From Capitella teleta (lineage: Eukaryota; Annelida; Polychaeta; Capitellidae), in contig KB308810.1 in NCBI GenBank assembly GCA_000328365.1, positions 166,911-230,910 of the forward strand: DNA of 64,000 nucleotides. Reading direction: 5' to 3'. The number at the start of each line of letters is the position of its first letter. The stretch's first letter is position 1. The notes beneath the pieces were generated by a model that had not been told where the DNA came from, searched no databases, and saw nothing but the letters and a program-made list of their open reading frames with translations. Positions 48,757 through 59,872 of this stretch are shown here, one piece after another. Made by a program: the position numbers and the translations under genes.

Positions 48757-49582
48757 ATGAACCCCAAAGAATTTACCCGCGCTTTACTCTTGTCATTTCA
48801 ACAAGATGAGGTCATGGATGCCATAGCCCTTAAGATGTGCGAGGTACTCAGGTCAGAAATAATTCCTCTCCATGCATCTTTCGAAGCAATGAGAAAAGAG
48901 ATGGCGTCTGGAGCCGCTATGGCTGAGCTGCAGTCAACTGTAAACTCATTGAGGGGGATCATCAAACAAAGGGACCAGAAGATCGCTAGTCTAGAGGAGA
49001 AGGTCGCTGCATTGGAAACAACCGCCGATGATCTTGAGCAATACACCCGTCGTAACAGCCTGAGGCTCCAAGGTGTGCCTGAGGATACTGGTGAGGACAC
49101 TGCAGAGGTAGCCTTGAGCATCATCAACGAAAATATGCAGCTCTCTCCTCCTGTGTCTGTACACGAGCTGGACATAATTCACCGAGTGGGCGCAAGAGAC
49201 CTGAACAACAAAAAACCAAGAACCATCTTGATCAAATTTGCCACGTACCGTTCAAGACAGCGCATCTACTCCCAGAATAAAAACGCTTTATCAAAAAGGC
49301 ACTGGTCCTCATTTCTTTCTGAACGAGGACCTCAAAAGAAAATGCGCTGAGCTATTGTGGATGGCACGCAAGCTTAAGAAAGATGAACACATAAGGGATA
49401 CGTGGTCAGTGGATGGAAAACTCTTCTTCAAAGATAACAGAGGTGTTGTAAGACAATTTCGTTCTCTGACTGAGTTCAATGCTGCTGCTATGAGGCCTGC
49501 TTCATCTGGATCAACTCCTGCTGCCACGGAACCGACACGCCCTAATGATACATCTGGATCGGCTCCATCTACTGTTGATTGA
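48757..49582 (+). CDS. LINE ORF1: L1-type coiled-coil RNA-binding protein, frameshifted
   Basis: The first part (48,757-49,350) begins MNPKEFTRALLLSFQQDE. It has a coiled coil (ELQSTVNSLRGIIKQRDQ, KIASLEEKVAALE) and an RRM-like core (YTRRNSLRLQGVPE; ELDIIHRVGARD; RTILIKFATYRSRQR). The continuation (FFLNEDLKRKCAELLW, KDEHIRDTWSVDGK, FRSLTEFNAA) lies in another frame at 49,238-49,582, so one frame change occurs near 49,290. In L1-type elements this protein coats the element's RNA. Confidence 0.85.
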
Positions 49583-49940
49583 CGCTGGAATGACTCGTTG
49601 ATGTCAACTGCAATGCATACTCACCGCAATACTTGATGCTGCTGCCATTAACACTGATGATTTTGAACCCCTCTCAATGACACCCCATTAATGGATTACC
49701 CAGAAACTACTCGTTTTTTGTTTCTTTCACTCTGTTTGCACCCACTTATTATTATTATTATTTTATTTTATTTTTTGCTACATGTACTCGTGTTCATTGT
49801 CTATCCATTTTCATTGTTCGTTCTTTTTTCCCTTATTATTATAACGATACATGACTGTATGTATCGAGCAACATTGCTGTTAACTTCTATATGCTTTGGT
49901 ATTGGTGTTATTTTGAAATGTTCATTTTTTTGGTTAGAAA

Positions 49941-52820
49941 TTGATGGATAGTATTTGTTTTGTTTGTGAGCTCCCATGCCTAATCAATCCCCAAGCAAAA
50001 CCTCGATGCTCAACGTGCTTGCAAAACTGTCATTTGTTTTGCCGTTTGCGCTCCAGTTCACCGCAGGAATTCGACCATGTTCATTTCAACTGCTATTCAT
50101 GCTCGCGAATTTTTCCCTTCAATCACATTACGAATGATGGTGAGTTCTTTCATGCATTACACTCTTCCGATTCAACCCAAACCTCTTTACACTTTGAGTT
50201 TAATGCTTCTAACAAAGTATTCTACCCATTTGAGTTAGATGATAAAATGTACAAATACATGTCTGATGTTGACCCCGATGAACAATTTCTGAGCAACTAC
50301 CTCCAACACTATGGCAGCCCCTACTTTGATGAGAATTCATTCAACACTCTGATCACAAACAAATCCGATTGTAAATTTAGTGTGATAGTGCATAACATTT
50401 GTAGCGCTTTCCATAAAATGACTGCTTTGCGCTCATATGTCCAGTCTCTCAATTCGGATTTTTCAGTAATTGGACTGACAGAAACCTGGTTTACCGATAC
50501 TAATGTTAATGCTATTAACATTGATGGTTATCATCACGTTTCATCATGCAGATCATGTCGAAGTGGTGGTGGAGTGTCTCTTTTTATTAGCAACTGTTTG
50601 CAGTACACAGTCATTTCTGATATGTCGCTTTCTAGAGATTATTTTGAATCTGTTTTTGTAGAGTTCCCCAACGGTTCATTGACTGATTATAACAAAACCC
50701 TGCTTCTTGGCATTGTGTATCGCCCTCCAAGATATAATCATGATGAATTTATGGAAATTCTCTTAGACATCCTTAGTAAAATCCATCAGAAAAAGGCTGC
50801 ATGCATTCTCATGAGAGACTTCAATTATGACTTGCTCACTGCTGACCACGACTCTCACACTGAACTCTTTCTTGAGAACATGTACTGTCACTCTTTCCTA
50901 CTCTTAATTAATCGTCCAACACGTGTCGGCGAACATTCAGCAACGTTAATTGATAACATTTTTTTTTAATGACTTCACTAAGATTGAAACCACTCAGGGA
51001 ATTCTAGTCACTGACCTAAGTGATCACTTTCCTCTGTTTTGTCAATTTCAGTTGAGCCCCCGTGATCGCACACATTCACCAGCTCAAATGAGGCGGCAAT
51101 ACACTGTGCGTAACTTCTCTCTTTTTTGTGATCGAATGCAGTAAACTGAATGGGTTCAAATTCATGAGTTAACTGATTGTCAATCTGCATACACCCGTTT
51201 TCATGACATTGTATCGAGTGCATATACTGAATCCTTTCCACTTATTCCAGCCGGCAGCAAATATCGCAAACGCCTTCCATGGCTCACGAGAGAATTGCAA
51301 CAGTCGATTAAAACCAAAAACAAGCTTTACAAACGTTTTAAACGCAACCAGACTGTATTCAACAGATCTGCATACAATGAGCATAAAAGGCAGTTGATCA
51401 GAGAAATGCAAAATGCCGAAAAAGACCATTACCACGAACTACTAGAAAGATATAAGAGTGACTCTAAAAAGACTTGGAGAGTTATCAGAGACGTAATAAA
51501 AGGCAAAACAAAGCAATCACTAAATGAGGAATTCATTATTACGGGGGATTCTGTATCTTATCCTAATAGGATAAGCGAAGTTTTCAATACGTTCTTTATC
51601 AATGTTGGTCCAACTGTTAGCTCCAGCATTCCTCCTAGTGATGTTGAACCATCATCGTTTCTCCACTTTGATTGTCGTGATAGCTTCTTCCTTAATCCGG
51701 TCTCTGCCACTGAGTTAGCCGACGTTATATCGGAAATGAAAAACAAGTCTCCAGGATACGATGGCATCTGCGCTGACCCCATAAAAGCCGCTTGTGATAG
51801 TTTGATTTCTCCTTTACTCCACATTTTAAACCTCTCGTTTTTAGAAGGAACCGTCCCTTGTGAAATGAAATTAGCACAGGTAGTGCCATTATTCAAGAAA
51901 GGCTCCCCAAAAGAAATTTGTAACTACAGACCCATCTCACTCCTGCCTTTATTCTCAAAAATCCTGGAAAAGCTAGTCCATAAAAGATTGTACAATTACT
52001 TGTCAGCCAAAAATTTCCTCTCTCCCTATCAGTTTGGCTTTCAACCAGGCAGAAATACAACCCAAGCACTAGTATCAGTAGTCGACAGAATCAGCAGAGC
52101 ATTTGAGCAAGGCAAAGTGACCGTAGGCGTTCTGCTTGACTTTCAAAAAGCATTTGACACCATACAACATAATATTCTTCTATCCAAGCTTTTGAGGTTT
52201 GGGATCCGCGGCACCCCTCATCGATGGTTCACTAGCTACTTATCGGGTCGTCAACAAATGGTCATTTTCAATNNNNNNNNNNNNNNNNNNNNNNNNNNNN
52301 NNNNNNNNNNNNNNNNNNNNNNGTCCTCAGGGTTCCATCTCAGGTCCTCTTTTGTTTTTGTTGTACATTAACGATATCACTTCTGTTTCTGAACATATGC
52401 ATTTTACTCTTTTCGCTGATGATACAAATGCTTTCATTTCTGCTCCCAATATTGACACAGCAATAACCATTATGAATGAAGAACTAAGGCGACTAAACAT
52501 CTGGCTCGTCTCCAATCGTTTGATGCTCAATCTCAGCAAGACGAAATATATCGTCTTCTCGGCCACAAACCGAGCGATTAAACACTCTGATATTTCCTTG
52601 AATAATCAAATAATTGAATGCGTCAACCATGCAACATTTTTTGGTGTTATTCTTGACAGGAACTTGAGATGGGATCGCCACATCTCACATACCAGAAGTA
52701 AAATTGCACGTAGTATTGGTGTGTTTACCAAAATATCTAAGATTTTTCCAAAATCTACCATCAGAACATTATATTTTTCCCTTGTATACCTGCACATCAT
52801 CTACTGTATCGAGGTCTGGG
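49941..52820 (+). CDS. LINE ORF2: PHD-like finger, endonuclease, reverse transcriptase (broken)
   Basis: The N-terminus has a Cys-His cluster CFVCELPC, CSTCLQNCHLFC and FNCYSC, laid out like a PHD finger. The apurinic-type endonuclease follows: IGLTETWF, GGGVSLFI, LGIVYRPPR and MRDFNYDLL, where the usual GDFN is RDFN, a likely loss of activity. The frame changes at a T-run near 50,960 and a stop occurs at 51,142-51,144. The reverse transcriptase runs from about 51,780: PLFKKGSPKEICNYRPISLL, FGFQPGRNTTQAL, LLDFQKAFDTIQH, then the N gap, then GPQGSISGP and catalytic TLFADDTNAF. Confidence 0.88.
52273..52322. other. Assembly gap (50 N)
   Basis: Fifty N inside the reverse-transcriptase domain, between conserved blocks; the true length is not known and could affect the frame across it. 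Confidence 1.
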
Positions 52821-53242
52821 TATACATATATATATGTATGTGTGTGTGTATATATGTGTTATATGTGTGTAAATATATGTATGTGTGTGCTTATATGTGT
52901 ATATGTATATATAGTCATATTATCAGATTTTCTTGCTTTCTTGTTTTTTTTTTTGTTTTTTTTTATATTTCTTTCTTTGTTCCTTCAATTATTTTATTTT
53001 CTTGCCTCACCTTTTGCACCTGCGTTTAAATCATTTATTTTGTATATAGATCAGGATCAAATGTGCTATTTGTTGCACCAGATCCTGATTGCAATGCACT
53101 TTAACAATTTCTTTGTATTTGTTATCTATTTTTCGCTTATTTGCATTGCAATAAATTCTTCTTCTTCTTCTTCTTCTTCTTCTTCTTCTTCTTCTTCTTC
53201 TTCTTCTTCTTCTTCTTCTTCTTCTTCTTCTTCTTCTTCTTC

Positions 53243-53495
53243 TATTATTATAAATACTAATAATATTATTATTATTTGTATTATTATTTGTAATATTAGT
53301 ATTAGTATTAGTATTAACATTATAAGTTACAGTTAACAAAATGCAAGTTGTGTGTATAAGTGTTTATTACTAAATACAAATAAAAATCACAGTCTATACT
53401 CTCTATAGTCTGACGGTTTTGTGCCAGTACGAATTGTCTCTCAATTGCTCATCAGTTTTCGTATGATCAAAGACGATTTCATTTCCTGTGCTTGT
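53243..53495. other. AT-rich tract after the LINE
   Basis: ATT/TAG-type simple repeats (53,243-53,330) that continue the LINE tail, then unique sequence leading into the CKS promoter. Confidence 0.5.
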
Positions 53496-53598
53496 CACGT
53501 GCTTTCCTCTGGCCAATCACAAGTTTTCAGCCTCGTTTTGGATCTCAGATCGCGGAATTTTCGAAACTTTTGGCAAAATTCGGTTTCGTCAATTTGAA
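53496..53598 (+). promoter_or_regulatory. CKS promoter motifs
   Basis: CACGTG (53,496-53,501), a CCAAT box (53,513-53,517) and TTTGAA (53,593-53,598) lie within 120 bp of the start codon. CCAAT plus a TTTGAA-type CHR near the start is a known layout of G2/M cell-cycle promoters, CKS genes included. Short motifs, so this is suggestive only. Confidence 0.4.
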
Positions 53599-53617
53599 CG
53601 AATATTTCTCAATGAAA

Positions 53618-56078
53618 ATGGCAGAAAAACAGATCTACTACTCCGATAAATACCAAGATGGAGACTATGAGTATAGGTAATTTTATGTTTAGGATATTTC
53701 ATTGGATGCCGCATGTCCATTTTCACCTTAGAAGTAGTAGAAGGAGCATAATGATAATGTAGCTGACTAGCACAGATTCTCGGGCGAGGTCTGTATACCT
53801 CGCCCGACGGTAGCTGACATACTACAGCGAGCCCAATGGGTCTCGCTGTACGGTAAACGCATTAAACTCCAGTTCGCGAACCACGATTTCTAGAATTCCA
53901 CGCTTGTAATTATATTTATGAAGGCACCAGCGTCTGCAGAGCCATACCAGGTAGACGCTGGTACTAAATTTTGTTCGAAACCAGTAACATAAACCTACTT
54001 AAACTGGATCCGCAACGAAAAAAAGTGACTTTACAGGTTTCTCTCCGCTTTCCGATTGTTGTGTCACATGACCTGCAAAAAGAAGCGGTTTACCGTCGGG
54101 CGAGGTCTTTATACCTCGCCCGAGAATCTGTGCTAGCCCGACGGTAAACCGCTTCTTTTTGCGTCTACTGGCAGCGAGGCTCCACACTCAGCCGATTGCA
54201 TGATAAATATAGACATATTATTAGACAAATCCTTGTGTGTAATCCCTCCAGACGTTAGATGGTATATTTATGCTCCAAGAAAAAACAATATGAGCCAGTA
54301 CCATCATGTCGAACTTACATTAATTAAAACCAGCAACAAAATATCACTTCGTGAAGAAGTAAACAAACGCCATTTTGCGAGTGACGTCACTCAGCGCATG
54401 CGCACTGCATTGTAAACAAGCGCACATGCTTCACTTTCCCGCTCAAACTTCTCTCACGACTTTCAAATGAAAATGAATAAAATTGTTCATATACTGATTG
54501 GTGATGCACAAAATATTGCGTATTAATAATTAATACGTATTCCTTTGTGAAGACTCGGTATAAATTACGTGCGCAACTGCAAGGGAAGATAGGCTGCATG
54601 TTGAACTGCTTCGCGCGGGAAAATTGTATGCGCATGCGTGTATGTTTACTTCGCACTACGCAGGCGCAGTGCTCTGGTTTATTTACAACACGTGGAGAGC
54701 AGGTCATGTGACACAACAATTGGAAAGCGGAGAGAAACCTGTAAAGTCACTTTTTTTCGTTGCGGATCCATTTTAAGTAGGTTTATGGTACTGGTTTCGA
54801 ACAAAATTTAGTACCAGGCTCTACCTTACATGATCATACATGACTCTGCAGCACCTGGTACCTTCATAAATCTCGTAACAATCGTAGAATTCTAGAAATC
54901 GTGATTTGCAAACTGGGTTTGAATGCGCTTACCGTACAGCGGGACCCCTGGGTCTCGCTGTAGTATGTCAGCTAGGTCTACCACTGGACTGGTACTATTT
55001 CTCAATAATGCATGAAAATGATTAATTATTGTCTTGCATTTTGCAAAATAGTACTACTAATAGTGGTACTGGTATAAATCTGGTGGCCTACTCTGGTTGA
55101 CTGTGACTGTTAATCTGTTATCGGAGTAAACCTTTGGCGACCATGGAGGTCGAGATCCTTGTTTCCGTGCTTGAGAACAGATCAGACAAGCGCGTCATGC
55201 CTGTGAACTGATTTGAATTGACTGATTTGGTATAACTTTTCAATCATCAGTGAGTCAGTGTCAAAGACTCCTTAATGCTGGAGCTGTGTACTACTAGACT
55301 GTCTATTATCACTGTCAAGAGTGTTGGTAAGGCAATCAGTAGGATTTAACTCTTTTTCTATTGCCGTACTTTGTGGGGATGATGGCTACAAAAAATGAGG
55401 AAACCTGATCCATTTTTGGTATGTTCAAACATATGCACATTTATCAAAAGCTTACACCTTAACGTAACTGGTGATTGAGTATGAATATTTGAATTGGTGA
55501 ATCTGTGCAGAAACACATATAGCGAATACCGTAGTGCCTCTGTTACAACTGCAGTGCGTTTAGGCATAGGCAGAGGGCATGTCAGCCTGATTCCCAATGC
55601 AACTCCACTCCACAAACATCGCCTTGTAAACATGCAGGAGGCGCATTGGGGCGTGGCCCATAATTATGTAATGCTTACAACAAAAGTCTGCATTGCTAGA
55701 ACTCGTGTAGAAGTTGAAAAATTCTTTTCAAGGAAGGATACCCCCCTGTTTCACCCAAACTCCCATGTTATTGTTGAAGCTCACATTGTAGATAGACGTG
55801 TAGAAGACCTATGTGACTTTTTATCTACATGATGTAATATGAATTGTGTTGTTTGCAGACATGTGATGTTACCCAAGGAGATTGCTAAACTGGTTCCCAA
55901 GACGCATCTGATGTCCGAAGCAGAATGGAGAAGCATTGGAGTGCAGCAATCCCAGGGTTGGCAACACTACATGGTGCATGAACCTGGTATGACCTATTCC
56001 CATATTACGCTGTAATACATTAGCTCTTCTTTTTCAGAGCCACATATTTTGCTGTTCCGCAGAATGGTTACTCAGTGA
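53618..56078 (+). CDS. CKS1B: Cyclin-dependent kinase regulatory subunit CKS
   Basis: Exons 53,618-53,676, 55,859-55,986 and 56,038-56,078 give 75 aa. CKS is a small adaptor that docks on Cdk1/Cdk2 and binds phosphothreonines on Cdk substrates. Landmarks: [20 protein letters not shown] at the start, the family core [40 protein letters not shown] (with the HEPEPH beta-hinge for strand exchange) and LLFRR. The usual length is 79 aa; here a short MVTQ tail replaces the lysine-rich end. The start is the methionine matching other family members; the frame is open upstream but conservation is not. Intron 1 (about 2.2 kb) holds hairpin-ended elements, while intron 2 is 51 nt. Cks1 and Cks2 cannot be told apart, so the symbol stands for the family. 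Confidence 0.95.
53760..53810. mobile_element. Joined end fragments of the hairpin-ended element
   Basis: TAGCTGAC (53,760-53,767) is the start of one end type. It is followed at once by the other end type, TAGCACAGATTCT, a CGGGCGAGG/CCTCGCCCG hairpin and ACGG, then by a further element at 53,811. Both ends abut without filler. Confidence 0.6.
53811..54135 (-). mobile_element. Hairpin-ended element, internally deleted copy
   Basis: 325 bp in the orientation opposite to the copy at 21,066. It has one end with the ACAGCGAG hairpin and the other with the CGGGCGAGG hairpin; most of the interior is missing. Confidence 0.7.
54136..54974 (+). mobile_element. Hairpin-ended element, near full copy with a clipped left end
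   Basis: It begins inside the left hairpin (GCCCGACGGTAAACCGC) directly after the previous copy. It is then collinear with 21,066-21,814, apart from an insertion of about 110 bp near 54,210-54,330, and ends GTAGTATGTCAGCTA. It sits in intron 1 of the CKS gene. Confidence 0.75.
54975..55858. other. CKS intron 1, right part
   Basis: A 112-codon frame at 55,494-55,832 shows no recognised domain and is probably chance. Nothing else. Confidence 0.4.
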
Positions 56079-57165
56079 ACATTCCTTCCATATATCAGCT
56101 CTTATTTTTGTGATTTTTGTGTCATTCATTCATCTTTTTAAAAAGTTTTTCTGTTTTAAAAGGCAACATGTTTTTCATGTTTTTTTTTTGTTTTTTTCCC
56201 TCTTCTCTGAAAGTTGTGGTTGATTGTGATAGTATTTGCGTGGTTGTGTGTTTTTCATTTTCTTTCTGATGATAGAAATAATATAAATATATCTACTCTT
56301 TTCTCTTCATGACTTTTTTGGCTTTCTTTAAGTAAGGTTTTTTTTTTTTCCTTCATATTTTTGCTTTCTCACACTACTACGATATGTGTTCATTTTGGCT
56401 GTTTCAAGTGTGTTCAAAATTCCCTTGTGGGGGGGGGGGTCTGGTCGTGAAATAAAATGTTTATTTCTTTGTCCAATTCTTATTAATTTTCTGTGAGTGA
56501 GTTATTATGAAATGTGAAATCTTGTGTGCGTGACCAGTACAAGCTTGGAAAGAATAATTAGAATCTGAGAAATGTATGAAAATCCCCACTTAACAGTTAA
56601 ATAAACGTTAATTAGATAGTAACGATTATGTGCAGTGTAAAATTTGTGATATGTGTAGAGTGGATGGGAGTGAGTTCAACTTTTTTGCTGCATCTCTTTC
56701 ATTAACTCCATACAATCATGTACTCCTGGATAGTTTTATAAAACAACTCGAAACCTTTCTTAAATCATTAGTTTTTTTCTGCGGTGGATTGATTGAAAGT
56801 TCCTTCCAATTGTACGTTATGATTCCGTTGTCACGGGTCGATCTTCAGGGTCTATTCGTCCGCGCCTTGATTTCATCTCGAAAACTTCTTCATGTGCAAG
56901 AAAATGTATGTTTATGTGATATGGTAACACATAAAATGTATGTGTTAGAAACATTGATAAATCCGGGAAGGTTAAAAGAGATTAAGGATAACTTCTAGAA
57001 ATGCTCATTAATCTCTGACTCAATGTTAATGCAGACATGAACATTTAGTCAATGCAATTATAACTGACAATCCTTGCATAATCATAACGTTATTATCCTC
57101 ACGTGCGAAGGAATAGTTGAGCTTTTAATCCTCATGCGGACGAATAGCTTCCTCCGGCGAATGAA
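56079..57165. other. CKS 3' region and spacer
   Basis: T-rich 3' untranslated sequence with a G-run at 56,430-56,440 and AATAAA near 56,451. A 122-codon frame at 56,630-56,998 has no recognised domain. Confidence 0.4.
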
Positions 57166-57191
57166 GTCATGTGACGTTAGGATCACGTGAC
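57166..57191 (+). promoter_or_regulatory. Twin E-box motifs upstream of SPG21
   Basis: GTCATGTGAC (57,166-57,175) and TCACGTGAC (57,183-57,191). Both resemble the palindromic GTCACGTGAC site bound by TFEB/MiT-type bHLH-zip factors at lysosomal genes. They lie about 100 bp above a likely noncoding first exon ending at 57,301 (GTAATT donor). Confidence 0.4.
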
Positions 57192-57301
57192 GCCTCCTAC
57201 TCTCAGTCGGTTTGTTTACTTCACCAAGTGACCAACGTTCGACTGGCATGACTATTCCTCCCTCGAAATAATCTTAATTGCTCAATTTATGTCGAATCCA
57301 G

Positions 57302-58055
57302 GTAATTCAATGCCCTGTGCAGTCAATGCCACTGACATGCAAGCAATCGCTGCAATGGAGCCGCGAATGGCTCATAAAGGATATAAAATTGAAGGGGCCA
57401 CCTTCCGTCACGATCAAGTCATCAACGGTTCAAGCCAACGGTCATCATCATGGCTGATGGCATGTTAATAATTGTAACAATAATTAGTATATTACTGGCA
57501 TAATTTATTAATTATGCTGCATGATAATGATAGACCTAATTAAAATTCAGACCTCACCTGGCTGTCTCCATGCTGTTAGCAATTTGGCTTCGAGTAGCAA
57601 AAATCAGTACAGTAACAGTGCAAAGTGCTGGACGAGAAAAATTAAAAATCAATTTGAATTTATGGAGAAAGTCACATAGAACATGATAGCTATTTTTTTT
57701 TTTTTTTTTTTTTTTTTGGGGGGGGGGGGGGGGGGGCACAATGTGAAATTTAACCAATAAAGCTTCAATAATTTCTTTCACACAGAATACTTGAAGACTG
57801 TTAGTTCCCCATTACTATTACTATTATTGAGCATTACTTCTGATGCTGTGGATATTTAATCAGGTCCCAGATATATCAGATTATATAGACAGATATATAA
57901 ACTTTTTCTGTGTGCCTTTAGCCCTTTACGTACTGACAACACAGCAATCAACGTTAAATATCAATGCTGACGTCATTCTTTACCATTGTTTCTCAATGAA
58001 TGAAGCGTTGAATCATATATTGTAATTCCTCTTAATGTTTTACCAGAACAGCACA
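57302..58055. other. Probable 5' intron of SPG21
   Basis: Between a possible noncoding exon (to 57,301) and the coding start. It has a long T-run then G-run at 57,690-57,736, a likely sequencing-prone spot. No gene. Confidence 0.4.
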
Positions 58056-59872
58056 ATGAGTGAGTTAATGAATTCCAGCGAATACCAGAGCTTTCGTCAG
58101 TCAATCCCTCGGATATCGGTGAGTTTCTATTATTAAAAAAAATTAATGAATGAAACAAAAGATTTGTTAGATTTGCGTTGAGGGCAACGCAGAGAAAGGA
58201 ACGTGGAAGATTTTTGACGCAGGACCCAGGGACGTCAGATGTCCTATTGTCTGCCTCCCTCCTGCGAGCGGAACAGCTGATGCGTTCTTCAAACAAGTCA
58301 TGTCGCTCTCTAACGACGGCTACAGAGTCATAGCGGTAAGTACTGACTGACTCAGGTTTGATGATTCATTTAGTTTGGTCAGGTCTTGGGTTGGTTTTCG
58401 GATTAGTTGGTATTTTGGTGTGGTTCAAACTTGCAAGGCGGGTGAATTAGTTTGGTTTTGTAATGAGGAGCAATGTTATTTAATTGATAATTAGTTGAGC
58501 AGTTGTTAACTTTAGGTTTTATTCCTTGAATTTCATTCTATTCATTCTTCTGACTTTATGTGTTCCCTCAAAGTTGAACAGGAGTCATAATAAAGGGATT
58601 TCTAAGCATACAGCTGTTGATTCAATTTAGAATTAACTAAAATAATAATTTCCTTCCAGCTGGAATACCCTATCATATGGAAAATGAAAGATTGGGTTGA
58701 AGGTTTTATCAAATTACTGGATGAGCTAAACCTCGACAAGGTAACAAATCACTACTCACACAATGATCAAGTTCTCTTCTATGACCTCCAAAGGTGCACA
58801 TTTTTGGCGCTTCCCTCGGTTCGTTTCTAGCGCAGAAATTTGCAGAGCTGACCGTGAAGACGCCTCGAGTGGCGTCTCTCGTTCTGTGCAACGCTTTCAC
58901 TGACACATCCATCTTCCAGCAGACGGCGTCTGCTCCCACGTGAGATTCAACTCTGAATTCTGAGGTAACAACTGCGCTCTTTTCTGTAGGTTCTGGATGA
59001 TGCCAGGACTTGTCCTGAAGAAGATCATCATGGGGTCCTTCGATAAAGGCGTTGTGTCGACTTCAATCGCTGATTCAATAGACTTCATGGTTGAAACGGT
59101 CAGTCTTAATCATTATCATAAATACATGTACTAATTATATTTGTGTTATACTCTTGAATCCTTATGCTGACATAATATCATGATGTGTAAATTGATACAA
59201 ATGTCCCGTTTAGATGTGATATTATTTCTTCTCTGAGGAAATTATTTCCCAGTATGGAATCTATGCATCTTATTGTCGCGTTTGTTAATTGGTCAAAGTA
59301 GCATTCCTGTTGTCTCTTTTTATAAATTTGACAGGTTCCTTTTATGTATGTTGTTGATAATTTCATGTTTTACAAAAGATTATTTCTATCTCTAGATTCT
59401 ACGTTAGAATAAGATCAATAATTCTTGTCTAACTTTGCAGTTGGAGAGCATCTCTCAGAAGGAACTTGCATCCCGCTTAACCATGAATTGCATGAACGCT
59501 TACGTCGAACCACAGAAGCTTTCCGAAATGCCAATCACATTGATTGACGTAATGACCTAATTTCTTCCTCTCCTTGACCTAATTATCGTCTCTTAATTAG
59601 GTCTACGACGCAAGTGCACTTTCACAAAGCGTGAAAGAGGAGGTCTACAAGTGTTACCCAAACGCAAAAAGAGCGTCTTTGAAAACTGGTGGAAATTTTC
59701 CGTATTTGAGTCGAGCTGACGAAGTCAATATGCATTTAAGGGTAATGTGATAATCTGATTCTGTCTGCACTGACATTTATTTTTGATTTTATGTTTTATT
59801 TAGATCCACTTGCGGTCATTTTTAAATACGCGCTACAGTCCTCGCTTGGACAATGAAGAAGATTATCTGTGA
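58056..59872 (+). CDS. SPG21: Maspardin (SPG21), alpha/beta-hydrolase fold protein
   Basis: Exons 58,056-58,118; 58,171-58,335; 58,660-58,740; 58,794-58,939; 58,990-59,098; 59,441-59,548; 59,601-59,741; 59,804-59,872; 293 aa in frame. Human maspardin is 308 aa; it sits on endosomes and the trans-Golgi network and binds CD4, and its loss causes Mast syndrome. Landmarks: [38 protein letters not shown], the nucleophile elbow [15 protein letters not shown] with S110, [29 protein letters not shown] and [16 protein letters not shown]. The family elbow is GASLG and its catalysis is doubtful. The first coding ATG is [10 protein letters not shown]; the upstream exon cannot be joined in frame, so translation likely starts here. 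The variable acidic tail of vertebrates is shortened to NEEDYL. Confidence 0.95.

Larger units (their letters stand above)
48757..53242 (+). mobile_element. Near full-length LINE with ORF1, PHD-like ORF2 and (CTT)n tail
   Basis: The order is ORF1 (48,757-49,582), a spacer, ORF2 (49,941 to about 52,820), a T-rich 3' region and a CTT microsatellite (53,158-53,242) straight after TTGCATTGCAATAAATT. The tail of trinucleotide repeats instead of poly(A) suits CR1/L2-like elements. The element has at least one frame change in ORF1, one in ORF2, and one stop in ORF2, plus an assembly gap of 50 N. After EVW near 52,820 the C-terminus dissolves into a TATATG/TGTGTG tract. It is dead but young-looking for its family. 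Confidence 0.9.

Noticed and set aside
52704-53339. Poly-Ser, poly-Arg and poly-Glu frames
   Set aside because: Readings of the (CTT)n tail of the LINE in different frames.
55494-55832. 112-codon frame in the CKS intron
   Set aside because: No domain, unusual composition, and it sits inside a well-supported intron.
57289-57301. ATGTCGAATCCAG as the SPG21 start codon exon
   Set aside because: Joining it to the next exon with either nearby acceptor gives an immediate stop, so it is better read as part of a noncoding first exon.
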